Of a stretch of DNA of 64,000 nucleotides, positions 37,437 through 48,618 are shown piece after piece; the stretch's first letter is position 1; each line of letters opens with the position of its first letter. This stretch comes from an uncultured Aquimarina sp. (GTDB lineage Bacteria; Bacteroidota; Bacteroidia; Flavobacteriales; Flavobacteriaceae). The notes under the pieces are model-generated. The model did no database searches. It was not told the DNA's origin and saw nothing but the letters and a program-made list of their open reading frames with translations. The stretch lies in contig CANMKX010000016.1 of assembly GCA_947498595.1 (NCBI GenBank), positions 48,056-112,055 of the forward strand. The letters are read 5' to 3'. The translations under genes were made by a program, and so were the position numbers.

Positions 37437-37790
37437 TTAGAATTTAAGTCCTGCTTCTCTAGCTCCTTCAGCTAATGATTTTACTCTACCATGATATAAA
37501 TAACCACCTCTATCAAAAGAAACAGTTTCTACACCTGCTTTTATCGCTTTTTCTGCAAGGGCTTTACCAACCAAGTTTGCTACTTCAACTTTACTTCCAG
37601 ACACTGTAATATCTTTATCTCTTGAAGAAGCAGCACTGATAGTTACACCAGTTACATCATCTATGATTTGTGCATAGATTTCTTTATTACTTCTATAAAC
37701 AGATAATCTAGGACGTTGTGCTGTTCCGTTAACCGTACCACGGATACGTTTTCTTATCTTTAATCTTCTTAAATCTTTTGAGAATGCCAT
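37437..37790 (-). CDS. rplR: Ribosomal protein L18
   Basis: The 117-residue protein binds 5S rRNA. Motifs are [31 protein letters not shown] and the C-terminal [26 protein letters not shown] (only parts are conserved in all bacteria). It follows rplF by 10 bases. Confidence 0.97.
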   Translation of the reverse strand: MAFSKDLRRLKIRKRIRGTVNGTAQRPRLSVYRSNKEIYAQIIDDVTGVTISAASSRDKDITVSGSKVEVANLVGKALAEKAIKAGVETVSFDRGGYLYHGRVKSLAEGAREAGLKF

Positions 37791-37800
37791 AACTTAGTTA

Positions 37801-38343
37801 TTATGCAGATTTACCTGCTTTTCTTCTTAATTCTTCTCCTACAAATTTAACTCCTTTTCCTTTGTATGGCTCTGGCTTACGGAAACCTCTGATTTTCGCT
37901 GCTACCTGTCCTACTAATTGCTTATCGTGAGAAGTTAATTTTACGATAGGGTTTTTACCTTTTTCAGAAATTGTTTCTACTTTTACTTCTGGAGCTAAGT
38001 TTAATACAATATTGTGCGAGAAACCTAATGCTAGATCTAATTTCTGACCTTGATTAGATGCTCTATATCCAACACCTACTAATTCTAACTCTTTTGTGAA
38101 ACCTTCTGAAACACCCTTAACCATGTTATTAATCAAGGCACGGTATAAACCGTGCTTTGATTTATGATCTTTTGCATCGCTAGGTCTTTCAAAGATTACT
38201 TGATTACCATCAACTTTTACATCGATACTATCAATTTCTTGAGATAATTCTCCCAATTTTCCTTTAACAGTAACAACATTTCCTTTCACATCAACTGTGA
38301 CACCAGACGGTATAGTTACTGGATTTTTACCTATTCTTGACAT
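37801..38343 (-). CDS. rplF: Ribosomal protein L6
   Basis: The 180-residue protein sits near the factor-binding site. It has two similar domains. It starts MSRIGKNPVTIPSGV and ends with PEPYKGKGVKFVGEELRRKAGKSA-type residues, the L6 signature region. It begins 21 bases after rpsH. Confidence 0.98.
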   Translation of the reverse strand: MSRIGKNPVTIPSGVTVDVKGNVVTVKGKLGELSQEIDSIDVKVDGNQVIFERPSDAKDHKSKHGLYRALINNMVKGVSEGFTKELELVGVGYRASNQGQKLDLALGFSHNIVLNLAPEVKVETISEKGKNPIVKLTSHDKQLVGQVAAKIRGFRKPEPYKGKGVKFVGEELRRKAGKSA

Positions 38344-38364
38344 TTCTTTTTGTCTTTTATACTG

Positions 38365-38763
38365 TTAATATACGTAACAAAGTACTTCTCCACCTACATT
38401 ATCTCTCTTTGCCTGCTTACCAGTCATTACTCCATGAGATGTAGAAACGATAGCAATTCCAAGTCCGTTAAGGATTCTTGGAATTTCTGAAGATCCTGCA
38501 TACTTACGAAGACCAGGTTTACTGATTCTTTGTAATTCACGTATAACAGGCTCTTTAGTCATTTTATCGTATTTAAGAGCTATTTTGATAGTACCTTGAA
38601 CTGTATTATCTTCAAATTTATAACTTAAAATATATCCTTGATCGAATAATATTTTTGTAATCGCCTTTTTAACCTTTGAAGCAGGAATCTCAACTACTCT
38701 GTGTTGAGCTGCATTCGCATTACGAATTCTGGTTAAATAATCTGCAATAGGATCTGTATTCAT
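38365..38763 (-). CDS. rpsH: Ribosomal protein S8
   Basis: The 132-residue primary rRNA-binding protein starts [16 protein letters not shown] and ends [22 protein letters not shown]. The frame is open 33 bases further upstream, but the ATG at 38761-38763 matches the family start and is used. In E. coli S8 controls the spc operon; no similar hairpin was found beside this gene. Confidence 0.97.
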   Translation of the reverse strand: MNTDPIADYLTRIRNANAAQHRVVEIPASKVKKAITKILFDQGYILSYKFEDNTVQGTIKIALKYDKMTKEPVIRELQRISKPGLRKYAGSSEIPRILNGLGIAIVSTSHGVMTGKQAKRDNVGGEVLCYVY

Positions 38764-38834
38764 TGTATTTAATTTACGGTCTCGGTTTTTAATCATTTTT
38801 AATTAAACCTAAAACCAATTAATTTACTTTATTA

Positions 38835-39104
38835 TTACCAACTAGCTTTAGTTACTCCAGGAATTAATCCTTTGTTTGCCATTTCTCTGAATGTTACACG
38901 AGAGATACCAAACTGACGCATATACCCTTTAGGTCTTCCTGTTAATTTGCAACGGTTGTGCATACGAGAAGGAGAAGCATTTTTAGGTAACTTCTGTAAT
39001 GCTTCATAATCACCAGCTTCTTTCAAAGCTTTGCGTTTTTCAGCATATTTAGCTACAGTTTTTGCTCTTTTTACCTCACGGGCTTTCATTGATTCTTTAG
39101 CCAT
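38835..39104 (-). CDS. rpsN: Ribosomal protein S14
   Basis: The 89-residue protein starts [15 protein letters not shown] and ends [18 protein letters not shown]. The CxxC-x(n)-CxxC zinc site of the short form is absent, so it is the longer zinc-independent type, in line with the zinc-free L36 of the same operon. It is two bases after rplE. Confidence 0.97.
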   Translation of the reverse strand: MAKESMKAREVKRAKTVAKYAEKRKALKEAGDYEALQKLPKNASPSRMHNRCKLTGRPKGYMRQFGISRVTFREMANKGLIPGVTKASW

Positions 39105-39106
39105 AA

Positions 39107-39658
39107 TTAATTCTTTTTAAAAGGTAATCCTAGTTGGGTTAACAATGATTTTGCTTCTTTATCAGTATTCGCTGATGTTTCAAAAGTAATATTCATTCCT
39201 GAAATCTTATTTACTTTATCAATATCAATTTCTGGGAAAATGATTTGTTCAGTAATACCAAAAGAGTAATTACCTCTACCATCAAATCCAGTAGCATTAA
39301 TACCATTAAAATCTCTTACACGAGGTAAAGCTGAAGTAACTAAACGATCTAAAAATTCAAACATTTGCTCTCCTCTTAACGTAACTTTTGCACCTACTGG
39401 CATCCCTTTACGTAATTTAAAAGAAGCAACATCTTTTTTAGAAATAGTTGCTATAGCTTTTTGTCCTGTAATCATTGTTAATTCGTCAACTGCGTGATCG
39501 ATTAACTTTTTATCAGCTACTGCAGCACCAACTCCTTTACTTACAACTATTTTTTTAAGTTTAGGAACTTGCATTACATTATTGTAACTAAATTCTTCTG
39601 TAAGAGCTGACACTACTCTGTCTTTATACTCTTGTTTAAGTCTTGGGATATAAGCCAT
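39107..39658 (-). CDS. rplE: Ribosomal protein L5
   Basis: The 183-residue protein binds 5S rRNA and contacts P-site tRNA and S13. Motifs include [34 protein letters not shown] and the C-terminal [19 protein letters not shown] region. Two bases separate it from rplX and two from rpsN. Confidence 0.98.
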   Translation of the reverse strand: MAYIPRLKQEYKDRVVSALTEEFSYNNVMQVPKLKKIVVSKGVGAAVADKKLIDHAVDELTMITGQKAIATISKKDVASFKLRKGMPVGAKVTLRGEQMFEFLDRLVTSALPRVRDFNGINATGFDGRGNYSFGITEQIIFPEIDIDKVNKISGMNITFETSANTDKEAKSLLTQLGLPFKKN

Positions 39659-39660
39659 AA

Positions 39661-39972
39661 CTATATTACCTCATTAGATTTTTTAGAAAATCTCACTTTC
39701 TTGTCTCCTTCTACTCTATATCCTACTCTTGTTGCTTTACCTTCAGATGTAAGTAAAGATAAGTTAGAAATATGTATTGGAGCTTCTTGCTTAACAATTC
39801 CACCTTGTGGATTAGCAGCGCTAGGCTTCTTGTGTTTAGATACTAAATTAACACCTTCTACAATTGCCTTATTTTTATCAATAAATACTTTTTGTACTTT
39901 ACCTTGTTGACCTTTATTGTCTCCAGCGATAACTTGTACTGTATCTCCTGATTTGATTTTAAGCTTTGTCAT
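39661..39972 (-). CDS. rplX: Ribosomal protein L24
   Basis: The 103-residue assembly-initiator protein has a KOW motif near the start ([20 protein letters not shown]) and the [10 protein letters not shown] and [15 protein letters not shown] segments. It lies between rplN and rplE with short spacers. Confidence 0.97.
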   Translation of the reverse strand: MTKLKIKSGDTVQVIAGDNKGQQGKVQKVFIDKNKAIVEGVNLVSKHKKPSAANPQGGIVKQEAPIHISNLSLLTSEGKATRVGYRVEGDKKVRFSKKSNEVI

Positions 39973-39986
39973 TTTTTCTAAAAATA

Positions 39987-40355
39987 TTAAAGCACTTCTG
40001 GTGCTAATGACACAATCTTCATGAATTGTTTATCACGAAGTTCTCTCGCTACAGGACCGAATACACGAGTCCCTCTCATTTCTCCTGCTGCGTTCAATAG
40101 TACACAAGCATTATCATCAAAACGAATGTACGAACCATCAGGTCTACGTACTTCTTTTTTAGTACGAACAACAACTGCAGTTGAAACTACTCCTTTTTTA
40201 ACGTTTCCGTTAGGAGTTGCTTCTTTTACACTGACAACGATTTTGTCACCTACAGAGGCGTATCTTCTTTTTGTACCACCAAGAACACGGATAGTCAAAA
40301 CTTCTTTTGCCCCAGTGTTATCAGCTACCTTTAATCTAGACTCTTGTTGTACCAT
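39987..40355 (-). CDS. rplN: Ribosomal protein L14
   Basis: The 122-residue interface protein starts [19 protein letters not shown] and contains [19 protein letters not shown] and [13 protein letters not shown], all strongly conserved. It begins two bases after rpsQ. Confidence 0.98.
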   Translation of the reverse strand: MVQQESRLKVADNTGAKEVLTIRVLGGTKRRYASVGDKIVVSVKEATPNGNVKKGVVSTAVVVRTKKEVRRPDGSYIRFDDNACVLLNAAGEMRGTRVFGPVARELRDKQFMKIVSLAPEVL

Positions 40356-40357
40356 AA

Positions 40358-40615
40358 TTACTTCGCTCTTTCAATTACTTCTACTAATCTCCAGCATTTA
40401 GATTTACTTAAAGGTCTTGTTTCCATGATCTTTACAGTATCACCTATATTGCAGTCATTTTTCTCGTCGTGTGCTACGTATTTCTTCGTTTTTAACACGA
40501 ATTTTCCGTACATCGGGTGCTTTACTTTTTTAACTTCAGAAACCACTATTGATTTCTCCATTTTGTTACTAGTAACAACACCTATACGTTCTTTTCTTAA
40601 GTTTCTTTTTTCCAT
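40358..40615 (-). CDS. rpsQ: Ribosomal protein S17
   Basis: The 85-residue OB-fold protein binds 16S rRNA early in assembly. It contains [38 protein letters not shown] and the end motif [15 protein letters not shown]. Confidence 0.97.
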   Translation of the reverse strand: MEKRNLRKERIGVVTSNKMEKSIVVSEVKKVKHPMYGKFVLKTKKYVAHDEKNDCNIGDTVKIMETRPLSKSKCWRLVEVIERAK

Positions 40616-40627
40616 CTTTCAGCAGAA

Positions 40628-40822
40628 TTAACCGTTTAATTCTCTTTTTGTTAACTCAGTAGCCATTCTCGCGATAGATCTTCTTACTTTACGTAATTGT
40701 AAAGGATTATCTAATGGAGACATAGCGTGAGCCATTCTTAGTTCTGAATAAGCTTTTTGAGATTTACCAAGTTCCTCTTGTAATTCAGCTGTAGATAATT
40801 GTTTTACTTCTGATTGTTTCAT
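40628..40822 (-). CDS. rpmC: Ribosomal protein L29
   Basis: The 64-residue helical hairpin protein near the exit tunnel starts MKQSEVKQLSTAELQEEL and ends RRSIARMATELTKRELNG. It forms a docking site for SRP and trigger factor in other bacteria. Twelve bases separate it from rplP and from rpsQ. Confidence 0.96.
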   Translation of the reverse strand: MKQSEVKQLSTAELQEELGKSQKAYSELRMAHAMSPLDNPLQLRKVRRSIARMATELTKRELNG

Positions 40823-40834
40823 TTTCTCTCAATA

Positions 40835-41254
40835 TTAAGCTTGATAATCTCTAGCTACTATAAATTTAGTTTTTACCGGAAGTTTTTGAGCTGCTAAACG
40901 TAATGCCTCTTTTGCAACATCATAAGGTACTCCTGCGATCTCAAATAAAACTCTACCTGGTTTTACTACTGCTGCCCAGTATTCAACCGCACCTTTTCCT
41001 TTACCCATACGAACCTCTAAAGGTTTCTTTGTAATAGGCTTATCTGGAAAAATCATAATCCAAAGAGAACCTTCTCTTTTCATATAACGTGTTGCAGAAA
41101 TACGAGCTGCTTCAATTTGTCTTGCAGTAATAAAACTGGCATCCAGTGATTTAATTCCGAAAGTACCGTTTGAAAGTACGTGACCTCTATTAGAAAGTCC
41201 TTTCATACGCCCTTTTTGCTGCTTACGGAATTTTGTTCTTTTAGGCTGTAACAT
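40835..41254 (-). CDS. rplP: Ribosomal protein L16
   Basis: The 139-residue protein starts [19 protein letters not shown] and contains [22 protein letters not shown], close to the A-site tRNA elbow. It ends [14 protein letters not shown]. Length is normal. Confidence 0.98.
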   Translation of the reverse strand: MLQPKRTKFRKQQKGRMKGLSNRGHVLSNGTFGIKSLDASFITARQIEAARISATRYMKREGSLWIMIFPDKPITKKPLEVRMGKGKGAVEYWAAVVKPGRVLFEIAGVPYDVAKEALRLAAQKLPVKTKFIVARDYQA

Positions 41255-41273
41255 GTTTAATTTACTTTAAAAA

Positions 41274-41999
41274 TTACTTTCTACGACGTGATTTATTATT
41301 TCCACCTCGTCCGGCTCCTCTATCGCCTTTTCCTTGTTTTTTAGATAATCCTACCAAAGGAGAAAGCTCTCTTTTACCATAAACTTCACCTTTCATAATC
41401 CATACTTTAACACCTAATCTACCATAAGTAGTGTGTGCTTCAACTAAAGCATAATCTATGTCAGCTCTAAAAGTTGATAAAGGAATACGACCATCTTTAT
41501 AAGCTTCAGAACGTGCCATTTCAGCTCCATTCAAACGCCCAGAAATTTGGATCTTGATACCTTCTGCATTCATTCTCATTGCAGCCGCGATAGCCATCTT
41601 GATAGCACGACGGTAAGAGATACGATTCTCTATTTGTCTTGCTACACTTGATCCTACTAAGAATGCATCAAGTTCAGGTCTCTTAATTTCAAAGATATTG
41701 ATCTGAATCTCTTTATTTGTAATTTTCTTAAGCTCTTCTTTTAACTTGTCTACCTCTTGACCTCCTTTACCAATGATGATACCTGGACGAGCCGTAGTGA
41801 TAGTAACGGTTACAAGTTTAAGCGTACGCTCAATAATTACTCTCGATACACTAGCTTTTGATAAACGTGCGTGGATATATTTTCTAATCTTATCGTCTTC
41901 AGCAAGCTTATCGCCGTAGTCATTTCCTCCGTACCAGTTGGATTCCCAACCTCTAATGATACCAAGGCGATTTCCGATTGGATTTGTCTTTTGTCCCAT
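41274..41999 (-). CDS. rpsC: Ribosomal protein S3
   Basis: The 241-residue protein forms part of the mRNA entry helicase. The N-terminal KH domain has the [10 protein letters not shown] loop, and the C-terminal domain has [28 protein letters not shown] and [11 protein letters not shown] Gly/Arg/Lys tail of about 20 residues closes it. Confidence 0.98.
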   Translation of the reverse strand: MGQKTNPIGNRLGIIRGWESNWYGGNDYGDKLAEDDKIRKYIHARLSKASVSRVIIERTLKLVTVTITTARPGIIIGKGGQEVDKLKEELKKITNKEIQINIFEIKRPELDAFLVGSSVARQIENRISYRRAIKMAIAAAMRMNAEGIKIQISGRLNGAEMARSEAYKDGRIPLSTFRADIDYALVEAHTTYGRLGVKVWIMKGEVYGKRELSPLVGLSKKQGKGDRGAGRGGNNKSRRRK

Positions 42000-42007
42000 A
42001 CTATCTA

Positions 42008-42418
42008 TTAATTGCTTTGTGTATTATTGTTAGCTGCAACCACGATAGTAACGTGATTAGAGCGTTTTCTTATTCTGTGTGCGCGACCTTGTGGTGCTGG
42101 ACGTAATCTTTTAAGCATACTTCCACCATCAACACGGATCTCTTTAACAATAAGCTCTGCATCTTCGATGCTAGCGTCTTCATTCTTCGCCTGCCAGTTA
42201 GCTATTGCTGATAACAATAACTTTTCTAAACGACGTGATGCTTCTTTAGGATTAAATCTAAGAATATGAAGCGCTCTTTCTATCTTTTCACCACGAACTA
42301 AATCTGCGACTAAACGCATTTTACGAGGTGAAGTAGGACAGTTATTAAGTTTTGCAAAAGCGATTTGCTTTTTCTCCTCCTTAATTCTATCTGCCATTTC
42401 TCTTTTACGAACTCCCAT
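42008..42418 (-). CDS. rplV: Ribosomal protein L22
   Basis: The 136-residue exit-tunnel protein has [20 protein letters not shown] and the hairpin region [20 protein letters not shown]. The N-terminus [20 protein letters not shown] is typical of Bacteroidota; an alternative ATG lies seven codons in. Confidence 0.97.
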   Translation of the reverse strand: MGVRKREMADRIKEEKKQIAFAKLNNCPTSPRKMRLVADLVRGEKIERALHILRFNPKEASRRLEKLLLSAIANWQAKNEDASIEDAELIVKEIRVDGGSMLKRLRPAPQGRAHRIRKRSNHVTIVVAANNNTQSN

Positions 42419-42426
42419 AGCTTAAA

Positions 42427-42708
42427 TTATTTTTTTCCTTTATTTTTCTTATCAGCACCATGTCCTCTGAAAGAACGAGTTGGCGAAAATTCTCCTAATT
42501 TATGTCCTACCATGTTCTCAGTTACATATACTGGAACAAATTGGCGACCATTATGTACTGCAATTGTTTGACCAACAAAATCCGGAGTTATCATAGAAGC
42601 TCTTGACCAAGTCTTGATAACAGTTTTTTTGTTGCCATCAATATTAACAGCTACTTTTTTCTCTAGCTTATAGCTAACGAAAGGTCCTTTTTTTAATGAA
42701 CGTGCCAT
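42427..42708 (-). CDS. rpsS: Ribosomal protein S19
   Basis: The 93-residue head protein starts [18 protein letters not shown], has [23 protein letters not shown] and [24 protein letters not shown], and ends in lysines. Six bases separate it from rplB. Confidence 0.98.
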   Translation of the reverse strand: MARSLKKGPFVSYKLEKKVAVNIDGNKKTVIKTWSRASMITPDFVGQTIAVHNGRQFVPVYVTENMVGHKLGEFSPTRSFRGHGADKKNKGKK

Positions 42709-42714
42709 TTCTTA

Positions 42715-43539
42715 TTATTTCTTTCTACGTTCTACAATATATTTATTACTCGACTTTGTTTTAGAACGGGTTCTAAATCCTTTTGCAGGAAGACCTTTTC
42801 TAGAACGAGGATGTCCTCCAGAAGAACGTCCTTCTCCACCACCCATTGGGTGATCAACAGGGTTCATCGCTACTGGTCTAGTACGTGGTCTACGACCAAG
42901 CCATCTAGTTCTACCGGCTTTACCTCCAACTATTAATTGGTGATCACTATTAGAAACAGCTCCAATAGTAGCTACACAATTAACAAGTACCATTCTTACT
43001 TCTCCAGAAGGTAATTTTACTGTTGCAAATTTACCATCTCTCGCCATAAGTTGAGCAAAAGCACCTGCACTACGAGCCATAACAGCTCCTTGTCCAGGAC
43101 GTAGTTCAATACAAGAAATAATTGTTCCTAAAGGAATATCGCTAAGTGGCATAGCATTACCGATTTCTGGCGCAACATTGCTACCAGAAACTATATTTTG
43201 CCCAACTTGAAGTCCGTTTTGAGCAATGATATAACGTTTTTCACCATCTTGATAGTTCAACAACGCTATAAAAGCAGTTCTATTTGGATCGTATTCGATT
43301 GTCGCTACTGTAGCAGGAATCCCTTGCTTATCTCGCTTAAAATCGATAATACGATATCTTTTTTTGTGACCTCCACCTTTGTAGCGGATTGTCATTTTAC
43401 CTTGACTGTTTCTACCACCAGTTCTCTTTTTCGGAGCAAGTAAACTTTTCTCCGGCTTATCAGTAGTAATAGCGTCAAATCCATTTACTACTCTAAAACG
43501 CTGCGCTGGGGTGATTGGTTTTAATTTTCTTACTGACAT
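42715..43539 (-). CDS. rplB: Ribosomal protein L2
   Basis: The 274-residue protein near the peptidyl-transferase centre has [26 protein letters not shown]. The conserved C-terminal segment [21 protein letters not shown] includes the histidine implicated in peptidyl-transferase activity. Length is standard. Confidence 0.98.
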   Translation of the reverse strand: MSVRKLKPITPAQRFRVVNGFDAITTDKPEKSLLAPKKRTGGRNSQGKMTIRYKGGGHKKRYRIIDFKRDKQGIPATVATIEYDPNRTAFIALLNYQDGEKRYIIAQNGLQVGQNIVSGSNVAPEIGNAMPLSDIPLGTIISCIELRPGQGAVMARSAGAFAQLMARDGKFATVKLPSGEVRMVLVNCVATIGAVSNSDHQLIVGGKAGRTRWLGRRPRTRPVAMNPVDHPMGGGEGRSSGGHPRSRKGLPAKGFRTRSKTKSSNKYIVERRKK

Positions 43540-43548
43540 TTTTTAATC

Positions 43549-43839
43549 TTAAAGATTACTATATAAATCAATTACATCACCTTCCGCCACCTGTACAATT
43601 GCTTTTTTAATTGCATTTGTTTTACCAGTGACCATACCTGTTTTTGTATAACGAGTTTTGCGGTCAGGGCGGACGTTAATTGTACGAACTTTATCAACAG
43701 AAACTCCATAAGCAGCTTCAACTGCTTTTTTTATCTCTACCTTATTCGCTTTTTTATTTACTACAAAGCTATAACGGTTATTTAACTCGCTATCAGCTGT
43801 AGCTTTTTCCGTAATAATAGGTTTAATTAAGATACTCAT
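43549..43839 (-). CDS. rplW: Ribosomal protein L23
   Basis: The 96-residue protein at the tunnel exit binds trigger factor and SRP. It contains LIKPIITEKATADSELNNRYSF and VDKVRTINVRPDRKTRYTKTG, and ends in VAEGDVIDLYSNL. Confidence 0.97.
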   Translation of the reverse strand: MSILIKPIITEKATADSELNNRYSFVVNKKANKVEIKKAVEAAYGVSVDKVRTINVRPDRKTRYTKTGMVTGKTNAIKKAIVQVAEGDVIDLYSNL

Positions 43840-43845
43840 GGCTTC

Positions 43846-44475
43846 TTATTTACTTAAATTCGTTTCAATACCTTTCAAAGAACCTTCTAAAAGCACTACA
43901 TTATTAGCATGCAATATTTTATAAGTACTTAGCTCTGAAGCTTTTACGACATCAGTGCTTTTTAAATTACGTGACGACAAATATACATTATTATTTGAAT
44001 CACCCAAGACAAATAAGGATTTTTTATTATCTAACCCTAATGACTTTAAAACTGTTAAGAAATTTTTAGTTTTGATTGTATCAAAATTAAAATCTTCAAT
44101 AACTGTTAAATTCTTTTCTCCTGCCTTAATACTTAATGCTGATTTTCTAGCTAATCTCTTAAGGTTCTTGTTTAATTTGAAAGAATAATTTCTTGGTCTA
44201 GGCCCAAAAATTCGTCCTCCTCCTCTAAACACTGGAGATTTGATACTTCCTGCACGAGCAGTACCAGTACCTTTTTGTTTTTTAATTTTGCGAGTACTTC
44301 CTACGATCTCAGCACGTTCTTTAGCCTTGTGAGTTCCTTGACGTTGATTTGCCAAATACTGCTTCACATCTAAATATACAGCGTGGTCGTTTGGTTCAAT
44401 ACCAAAAACAGTGTCAGAAAGGTTCACCTTTCTACCTGTATCTTTTCCATTAATATCAATTACTGCTACTTCCAT
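43846..44475 (-). CDS. rplD: Ribosomal protein L4
   Basis: The 209-residue protein has the tunnel-lining loop [32 protein letters not shown] and the [17 protein letters not shown] motif. The frame is open 45 bases upstream inside rplC, but ATG 44473-44475 ([14 protein letters not shown]) overlaps the rplC stop by one base (TAATG) and is the family start. Confidence 0.97.
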   Translation of the reverse strand: MEVAVIDINGKDTGRKVNLSDTVFGIEPNDHAVYLDVKQYLANQRQGTHKAKERAEIVGSTRKIKKQKGTGTARAGSIKSPVFRGGGRIFGPRPRNYSFKLNKNLKRLARKSALSIKAGEKNLTVIEDFNFDTIKTKNFLTVLKSLGLDNKKSLFVLGDSNNNVYLSSRNLKSTDVVKASELSTYKILHANNVVLLEGSLKGIETNLSK

Positions 44476-45092
44476 TACTTCTGAATAGTTACGTAAGCGT
44501 TTTTGTGTCCAGGTACACACCCTTTAACTACTAATAGATTCTTTTCAGAAACTACTTTTAACACTTTCAAGTTTTGAACTTTTACACTTTCTCCACCCAT
44601 TCTTCCGGCCATTCTCATCCCTTTGAATACTCTTGCAGGATAAGATGCTGCACCGATAGAACCTGGAGCTCTCAAACGGTTATGTTGACCATGAGTAGCT
44701 TGACCTACTCCGGCAAAATTATGTCTCTTTACAACTCCTTGGAAACCTTTTCCTTTAGAAGTTCCTGAAACATCAACAAATTCACCTTCTGTAAAGAAAT
44801 CTACATTTAATGAATCACCTAATTTATACTCCTCATCAAAACCTTGAAATTCAACAACTTTACGTTTAGCAGAAGTTCCAGCTTTCTTAAAGTGACCTAA
44901 AGTCGCTTTAGTAGCATTCTTGTCTGCTTTGTCATCGAAACCAAGTTGAATAGCATTATAACCATCAACTTCTTCAGTTCTGACTTGGGTAACTACACAT
45001 GGACCTGCTTCGATTATTGTACACGGAATGTTTTTTCCGTTTTCATCGAAGATACTTGTCATGCCAATCTTTTTTCCTATTAACCCAGACAT
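44475..45092 (-). CDS. rplC: Ribosomal protein L3
   Basis: The 205-residue protein starts [20 protein letters not shown] and has TGKGFQG-type [17 protein letters not shown] and [24 protein letters not shown] motifs. It follows rpsJ after a 136-base gap that holds a hairpin. Confidence 0.98.
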   Translation of the reverse strand: MSGLIGKKIGMTSIFDENGKNIPCTIIEAGPCVVTQVRTEEVDGYNAIQLGFDDKADKNATKATLGHFKKAGTSAKRKVVEFQGFDEEYKLGDSLNVDFFTEGEFVDVSGTSKGKGFQGVVKRHNFAGVGQATHGQHNRLRAPGSIGAASYPARVFKGMRMAGRMGGESVKVQNLKVLKVVSEKNLLVVKGCVPGHKNAYVTIQK

Positions 45093-45166
45093 TTGATTTA
45101 AGATTTGAGAAAATGACTTTCATATTAAGTCTTTTCTCGATTAATAAATAATTTAATTATAAACAA

Positions 45167-45207
45167 AATTCAGAACCAGAGAATTATCTCTCTCTGATTC
45201 CGAAATT
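45167..45207 (-). ncRNA. Hairpin in the rpsJ-rplC gap, candidate attenuator or leader
   Basis: On the minus strand AATT-C-GGAATCAGAGA pairs with TCTCTGGTTCTGAATT through G-U pairs, giving about 15 bp with an eight-base loop. It is not followed by a long T-run. The 136-base gap is the longest in this part of the cluster. It may be a processing site or an L4-type autoregulatory structure; neither is proven. Confidence 0.4.
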
Positions 45208-45228
45208 TAATTTTCAATATCGTTTAGA

Positions 45229-45534
45229 TCACACTTTGATCTCTACTTCAACACCACTTGGTAACTCAAGCTTCATTAACGCATCAATCGTTTTTGAAGA
45301 TGAACTATAGATATCCAATAACCTCTTATATGAGCTTAATTGAAATTGCTCTCTAGATTTCTTGTTAACGTGTGGAGAACGTAGTACAGTGAATATTTTT
45401 TTATGTGTTGGTAATGGAATAGGCCCAGTTACAACTGCTCCAGTACTCTTTACCGTCTTTACAATCTTCTCAGCAGATTTATCTACTAAATTGTGATCGT
45501 AAGATTTTAATTTAATTCTAATTTTTTGACTCAT
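45229..45534 (-). CDS. rpsJ: Ribosomal protein S10
   Basis: The 101-residue protein, also NusE in antitermination, contains [29 protein letters not shown] and [13 protein letters not shown]. It follows fusA by 11 bases, so str and S10 gene groups are joined, as usual in Bacteroidota. Confidence 0.98.
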   Translation of the reverse strand: MSQKIRIKLKSYDHNLVDKSAEKIVKTVKSTGAVVTGPIPLPTHKKIFTVLRSPHVNKKSREQFQLSSYKRLLDIYSSSSKTIDALMKLELPSGVEVEIKV

Positions 45535-45545
45535 TTTAATAGATA

Positions 45546-47675
45546 TTATTCGTTACCCTTAGCTGCTTTAATAACTTCTTCAGAAATACTAGCAGGTGTT
45601 TCTGCATAATGAGAAAATTCCATAGTTGAAGTTGCTCTACCAGAAGATAAAGTACGTAATGAAGTTACATAACCAAACATTTCTGATAATGGCACTGTTG
45701 CTTTCACAACTTTAGATCCAGCACGGTCTCCCATGTCACTGATCTGACCTCTACGTCTATTTAAATCTCCAACGATATCTCCCATGTTTTCTTCTGGAGT
45801 AAGCGCCTCTAATTTCATGATAGGCTCCATTACTACAGCTCCAGCAGCTTTAGCAGCAGCTTTATACCCTAGCTTTGCAGCTAATTCGAAAGAAAGTGCA
45901 TCAGAATCCACATCATGAAAAGAACCATCTTTTAAGGTAACTTTCATTCTGTCCATCTCATATCCTGCTAATGGACCATTACTCATAGCCATTTTAAATC
46001 CTTTCTCTACAGAAGGAATAAATTCTTTAGGGATACGTCCACCTTTAATCTCGTCAACAAACTGTAAACCAATCCCTTCGAAATCTTCATCAGCTGGCCC
46101 CATTTCAAATACAATATCAGCAAATTTACCACGTCCACCAGATTGCTTTTTATAAACCTCTCTGTGATCTGTAGTTCTTGTTAATGCTTCTTTGTATTCT
46201 ACTTGTGGCTCACCTTCGTTAACTTCAACTTTGAATTCACGTTTTAAACGATCAACAATAATATCTAAGTGTAACTCTCCCATTCCTGAGATAATAGTTT
46301 GACCAGACATTTCATCTGTTCTTACTGTAAAAGTAGGATCTTCTTCAGCTAATTTACTTAGAGCTAAACCTAATTTTTCAACATCAGCTTTAGTTTTTGG
46401 CTCCACTGCAATACCAATTACTGGATCTGGGAAGTCCATAGACTCTAAAATAATAGGGTTTTTCTCATCAGACAAAGTATCTCCAGTCTTAATAGATTTA
46501 AACCCAACTGCAGCTCCAATATCACCTGCTTCGATATAATCAATAGCATTTTGTTTATTAGCGTGCATTTGGTAAATACGTGAAATACGTTCTTTTTTAC
46601 CTGAACGATTATTTAACACATAAGAACCTGCGTCCAAACGTCCTGAATATGATCTAAAGAATGCTAAACGTCCTACGAAAGGATCTGTAGCAATTTTAAA
46701 TGCTAATGCAGAAAATGGTTCTTTAACATCTGGTTTACGAGAAATAACCTCGTTAGTATCAGGATGTGTACCTTTAATATCTTCTTTATCTAAAGGAGAA
46801 GGTAAATAACGACATACTGCATCTAATAGAAACTGTACACCTTTATTTTTAAATGCAGAACCACAAATCATAGGAATAATAGACATATCCATTACAGCAG
46901 CTCTAAGTGCAGCATGCACTTCTTCTTCTGTAATAGAATCTTCATCCTCCATGAATTTTTCTAAAAGATTTTCGTCATACGCAGCAACTTCTTCAATAAG
47001 TTTACCACGTAACATTGCCGCTTCTTCTTTTAGTTCTTCTGGAATTTCAATAATATCAAACGTAGATCCTTGAGTAGCATCATGCCATACGATTGCACGG
47101 TTTTTCACTAAATCAACGATACCTTTAAAATCAGCTTCGTCACCAATATTCATTACAATTGGCACCGCATTAGAACCTAACATATCCTTAACTTGCTGAC
47201 ATACTTCCATAAAGTTAGCCCCTTGACGATCCATTTTGTTTACAAAACCGATTCTAGGCACTTTATAGTTATCTGCCAATCTCCAGTTAGTTTCTGATTG
47301 AGGCTCAACACCATCAACAGCACTAAATAAGAATACTAATCCATCAAGAACTCTTAATGAGCGGTTAACTTCTACAGTAAAATCAACGTGACCCGGAGTA
47401 TCAATTATATTAAAGTGATATCCTTTTGTCCCATCAACTGCTAATCCATTTTCTGTAGGAAACTTCCACTCACAAGTTGTAGCAGCAGAAGTAATTGTAA
47501 TACCTCTTTCTTGCTCTTGCTCCATCCAATCCATTGTAGCAGCACCATCATGTACTTCTCCAATTTTATGACTTACTCCTGTGTAATAAAGTACACGCTC
47601 AGTTGTAGTGGTTTTTCCAGCATCAATATGTGCAGCAATTCCAATATTTCTAGTATATTTTAAATCTCTAGCCAT
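45546..47675 (-). CDS. fusA: Elongation factor G
   Basis: The 709-residue GTPase moves tRNA and mRNA through the ribosome. The G domain has [21 protein letters not shown] and NKMDRQGA. Domains II-V include [16 protein letters not shown] and, near the end, [18 protein letters not shown]. It lies between rpsG and rpsJ. tuf is not in the window. Confidence 0.98.
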   Translation of the reverse strand: MARDLKYTRNIGIAAHIDAGKTTTTERVLYYTGVSHKIGEVHDGAATMDWMEQEQERGITITSAATTCEWKFPTENGLAVDGTKGYHFNIIDTPGHVDFTVEVNRSLRVLDGLVFLFSAVDGVEPQSETNWRLADNYKVPRIGFVNKMDRQGANFMEVCQQVKDMLGSNAVPIVMNIGDEADFKGIVDLVKNRAIVWHDATQGSTFDIIEIPEELKEEAAMLRGKLIEEVAAYDENLLEKFMEDEDSITEEEVHAALRAAVMDMSIIPMICGSAFKNKGVQFLLDAVCRYLPSPLDKEDIKGTHPDTNEVISRKPDVKEPFSALAFKIATDPFVGRLAFFRSYSGRLDAGSYVLNNRSGKKERISRIYQMHANKQNAIDYIEAGDIGAAVGFKSIKTGDTLSDEKNPIILESMDFPDPVIGIAVEPKTKADVEKLGLALSKLAEEDPTFTVRTDEMSGQTIISGMGELHLDIIVDRLKREFKVEVNEGEPQVEYKEALTRTTDHREVYKKQSGGRGKFADIVFEMGPADEDFEGIGLQFVDEIKGGRIPKEFIPSVEKGFKMAMSNGPLAGYEMDRMKVTLKDGSFHDVDSDALSFELAAKLGYKAAAKAAGAVVMEPIMKLEALTPEENMGDIVGDLNRRRGQISDMGDRAGSKVVKATVPLSEMFGYVTSLRTLSSGRATSTMEFSHYAETPASISEEVIKAAKGNE

Positions 47676-47687
47676 TTCTGTATATGA

Positions 47688-48164
47688 TTAAAATCTAAAG
47701 TGTGAGAATGCTTTGTTTGCCTCAGCCATTTTGTGCGTATCAACTCTTTTCTTAACTGCAGCACCTTCTTCCTTTTCAGCAGCAAGGATCTCAGCAGCTA
47801 ATCTTTGAGCCATTGACTTTTCGTTTCTTTTACGCGCAAAAAGAATCAACCACTTCATAGCAGTAGATATCTTACGGTCTGGTCTAATTGGATTAGGAAT
47901 TTGAAATGTAGCTCCACCAACACGACGACTACGTACTTCTACGTGAGGCATCACATTTGACAATGCATCTTTCCAGATTTCTAAAGCTGTTTTTTCTTCG
48001 TTTTGGTTTTTTTGTTCTACGATATCAATTGCATCATAAAACACCTTGAAAGCTACCGATTTTTTACCATCCCACATCATCATGTTTACAAAACGAGTCA
48101 CTAATTGATCGTTAAAACGAGGATCTGGAAGAATCGGTCTTTTTTTAGCCTTTCTTTTTCTCAT
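47688..48164 (-). CDS. rpsG: Ribosomal protein S7
   Basis: The 158-residue head-assembly protein starts [19 protein letters not shown]. It contains [36 protein letters not shown] and ends [12 protein letters not shown]. It lies 27 bases after rpsL. Confidence 0.98.
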   Translation of the reverse strand: MRKRKAKKRPILPDPRFNDQLVTRFVNMMMWDGKKSVAFKVFYDAIDIVEQKNQNEEKTALEIWKDALSNVMPHVEVRSRRVGGATFQIPNPIRPDRKISTAMKWLILFARKRNEKSMAQRLAAEILAAEKEEGAAVKKRVDTHKMAEANKAFSHFRF

Positions 48165-48191
48165 GTCTTCTTCTTAAAAAAAATTTAAAAA

Positions 48192-48566
48192 TTATTTCTT
48201 AGGGCGTTTAGCACCATACTTAGATCTACGTTGCGTTCTTCCTTCAACACCAGCGGTGTCTAAAGCTCCACGAACAATGTGATATCTAACTCCTGGTAAA
48301 TCTTTTACCCTTCCACCTCTAACTAATACTATCGAGTGCTCTTGTAGATTATGTCCCTCACCACCGATGTACGCGTTAACCTCTTTACCGTTAGTTAACC
48401 TAACACGAGCTACTTTACGCATAGCTGAGTTTGGTTTCTTAGGTGTAGTGGTATACACACGAGTACATACTCCACGGCGTTGTGGACAAGAATCTAAGGC
48501 AGCCGATTTACTCTTCTTAGTTATTTTGGCTCTACCTTTACGTACTAATTGTGAAATTGTTGGCAT
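48192..48566 (-). CDS. rpsL: Ribosomal protein S12
   Basis: The 124-residue decoding-centre protein starts [12 protein letters not shown]. The streptomycin-linked lysines are wild type ([10 protein letters not shown] and [12 protein letters not shown]). It is the first gene of the superoperon and lies behind a perfect promoter with a hairpin at the predicted 5' end. Confidence 0.98.
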   Translation of the reverse strand: MPTISQLVRKGRAKITKKSKSAALDSCPQRRGVCTRVYTTTPKKPNSAMRKVARVRLTNGKEVNAYIGGEGHNLQEHSIVLVRGGRVKDLPGVRYHIVRGALDTAGVEGRTQRRSKYGAKRPKK

Positions 48567-48596
48567 AATTTGCTTTACAATATTTTAATTAATTAA

Positions 48597-48617
48597 AATC
48601 CCTCTTTTTTAGGGATT
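48597..48617 (-). promoter_or_regulatory. Hairpin at the predicted 5' end of the superoperon mRNA
   Basis: The stem AATCCCT with AGGGATT (seven-base loop) begins right at the predicted transcription start. A 5'-terminal hairpin could protect the long mRNA from decay or bind a regulator. Confidence 0.5.
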
Positions 48618-48618
48618 G

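Noticed and set aside
38764..38796. Longer N-terminus for S8
   Set aside because: [16 protein letters not shown] is the conserved start; the extra residues have no match in the family.
44476..44520. Longer N-terminus for L4 overlapping rplC
   Set aside because: [11 protein letters not shown] is the conserved start, coupled to the rplC stop by TAATG.
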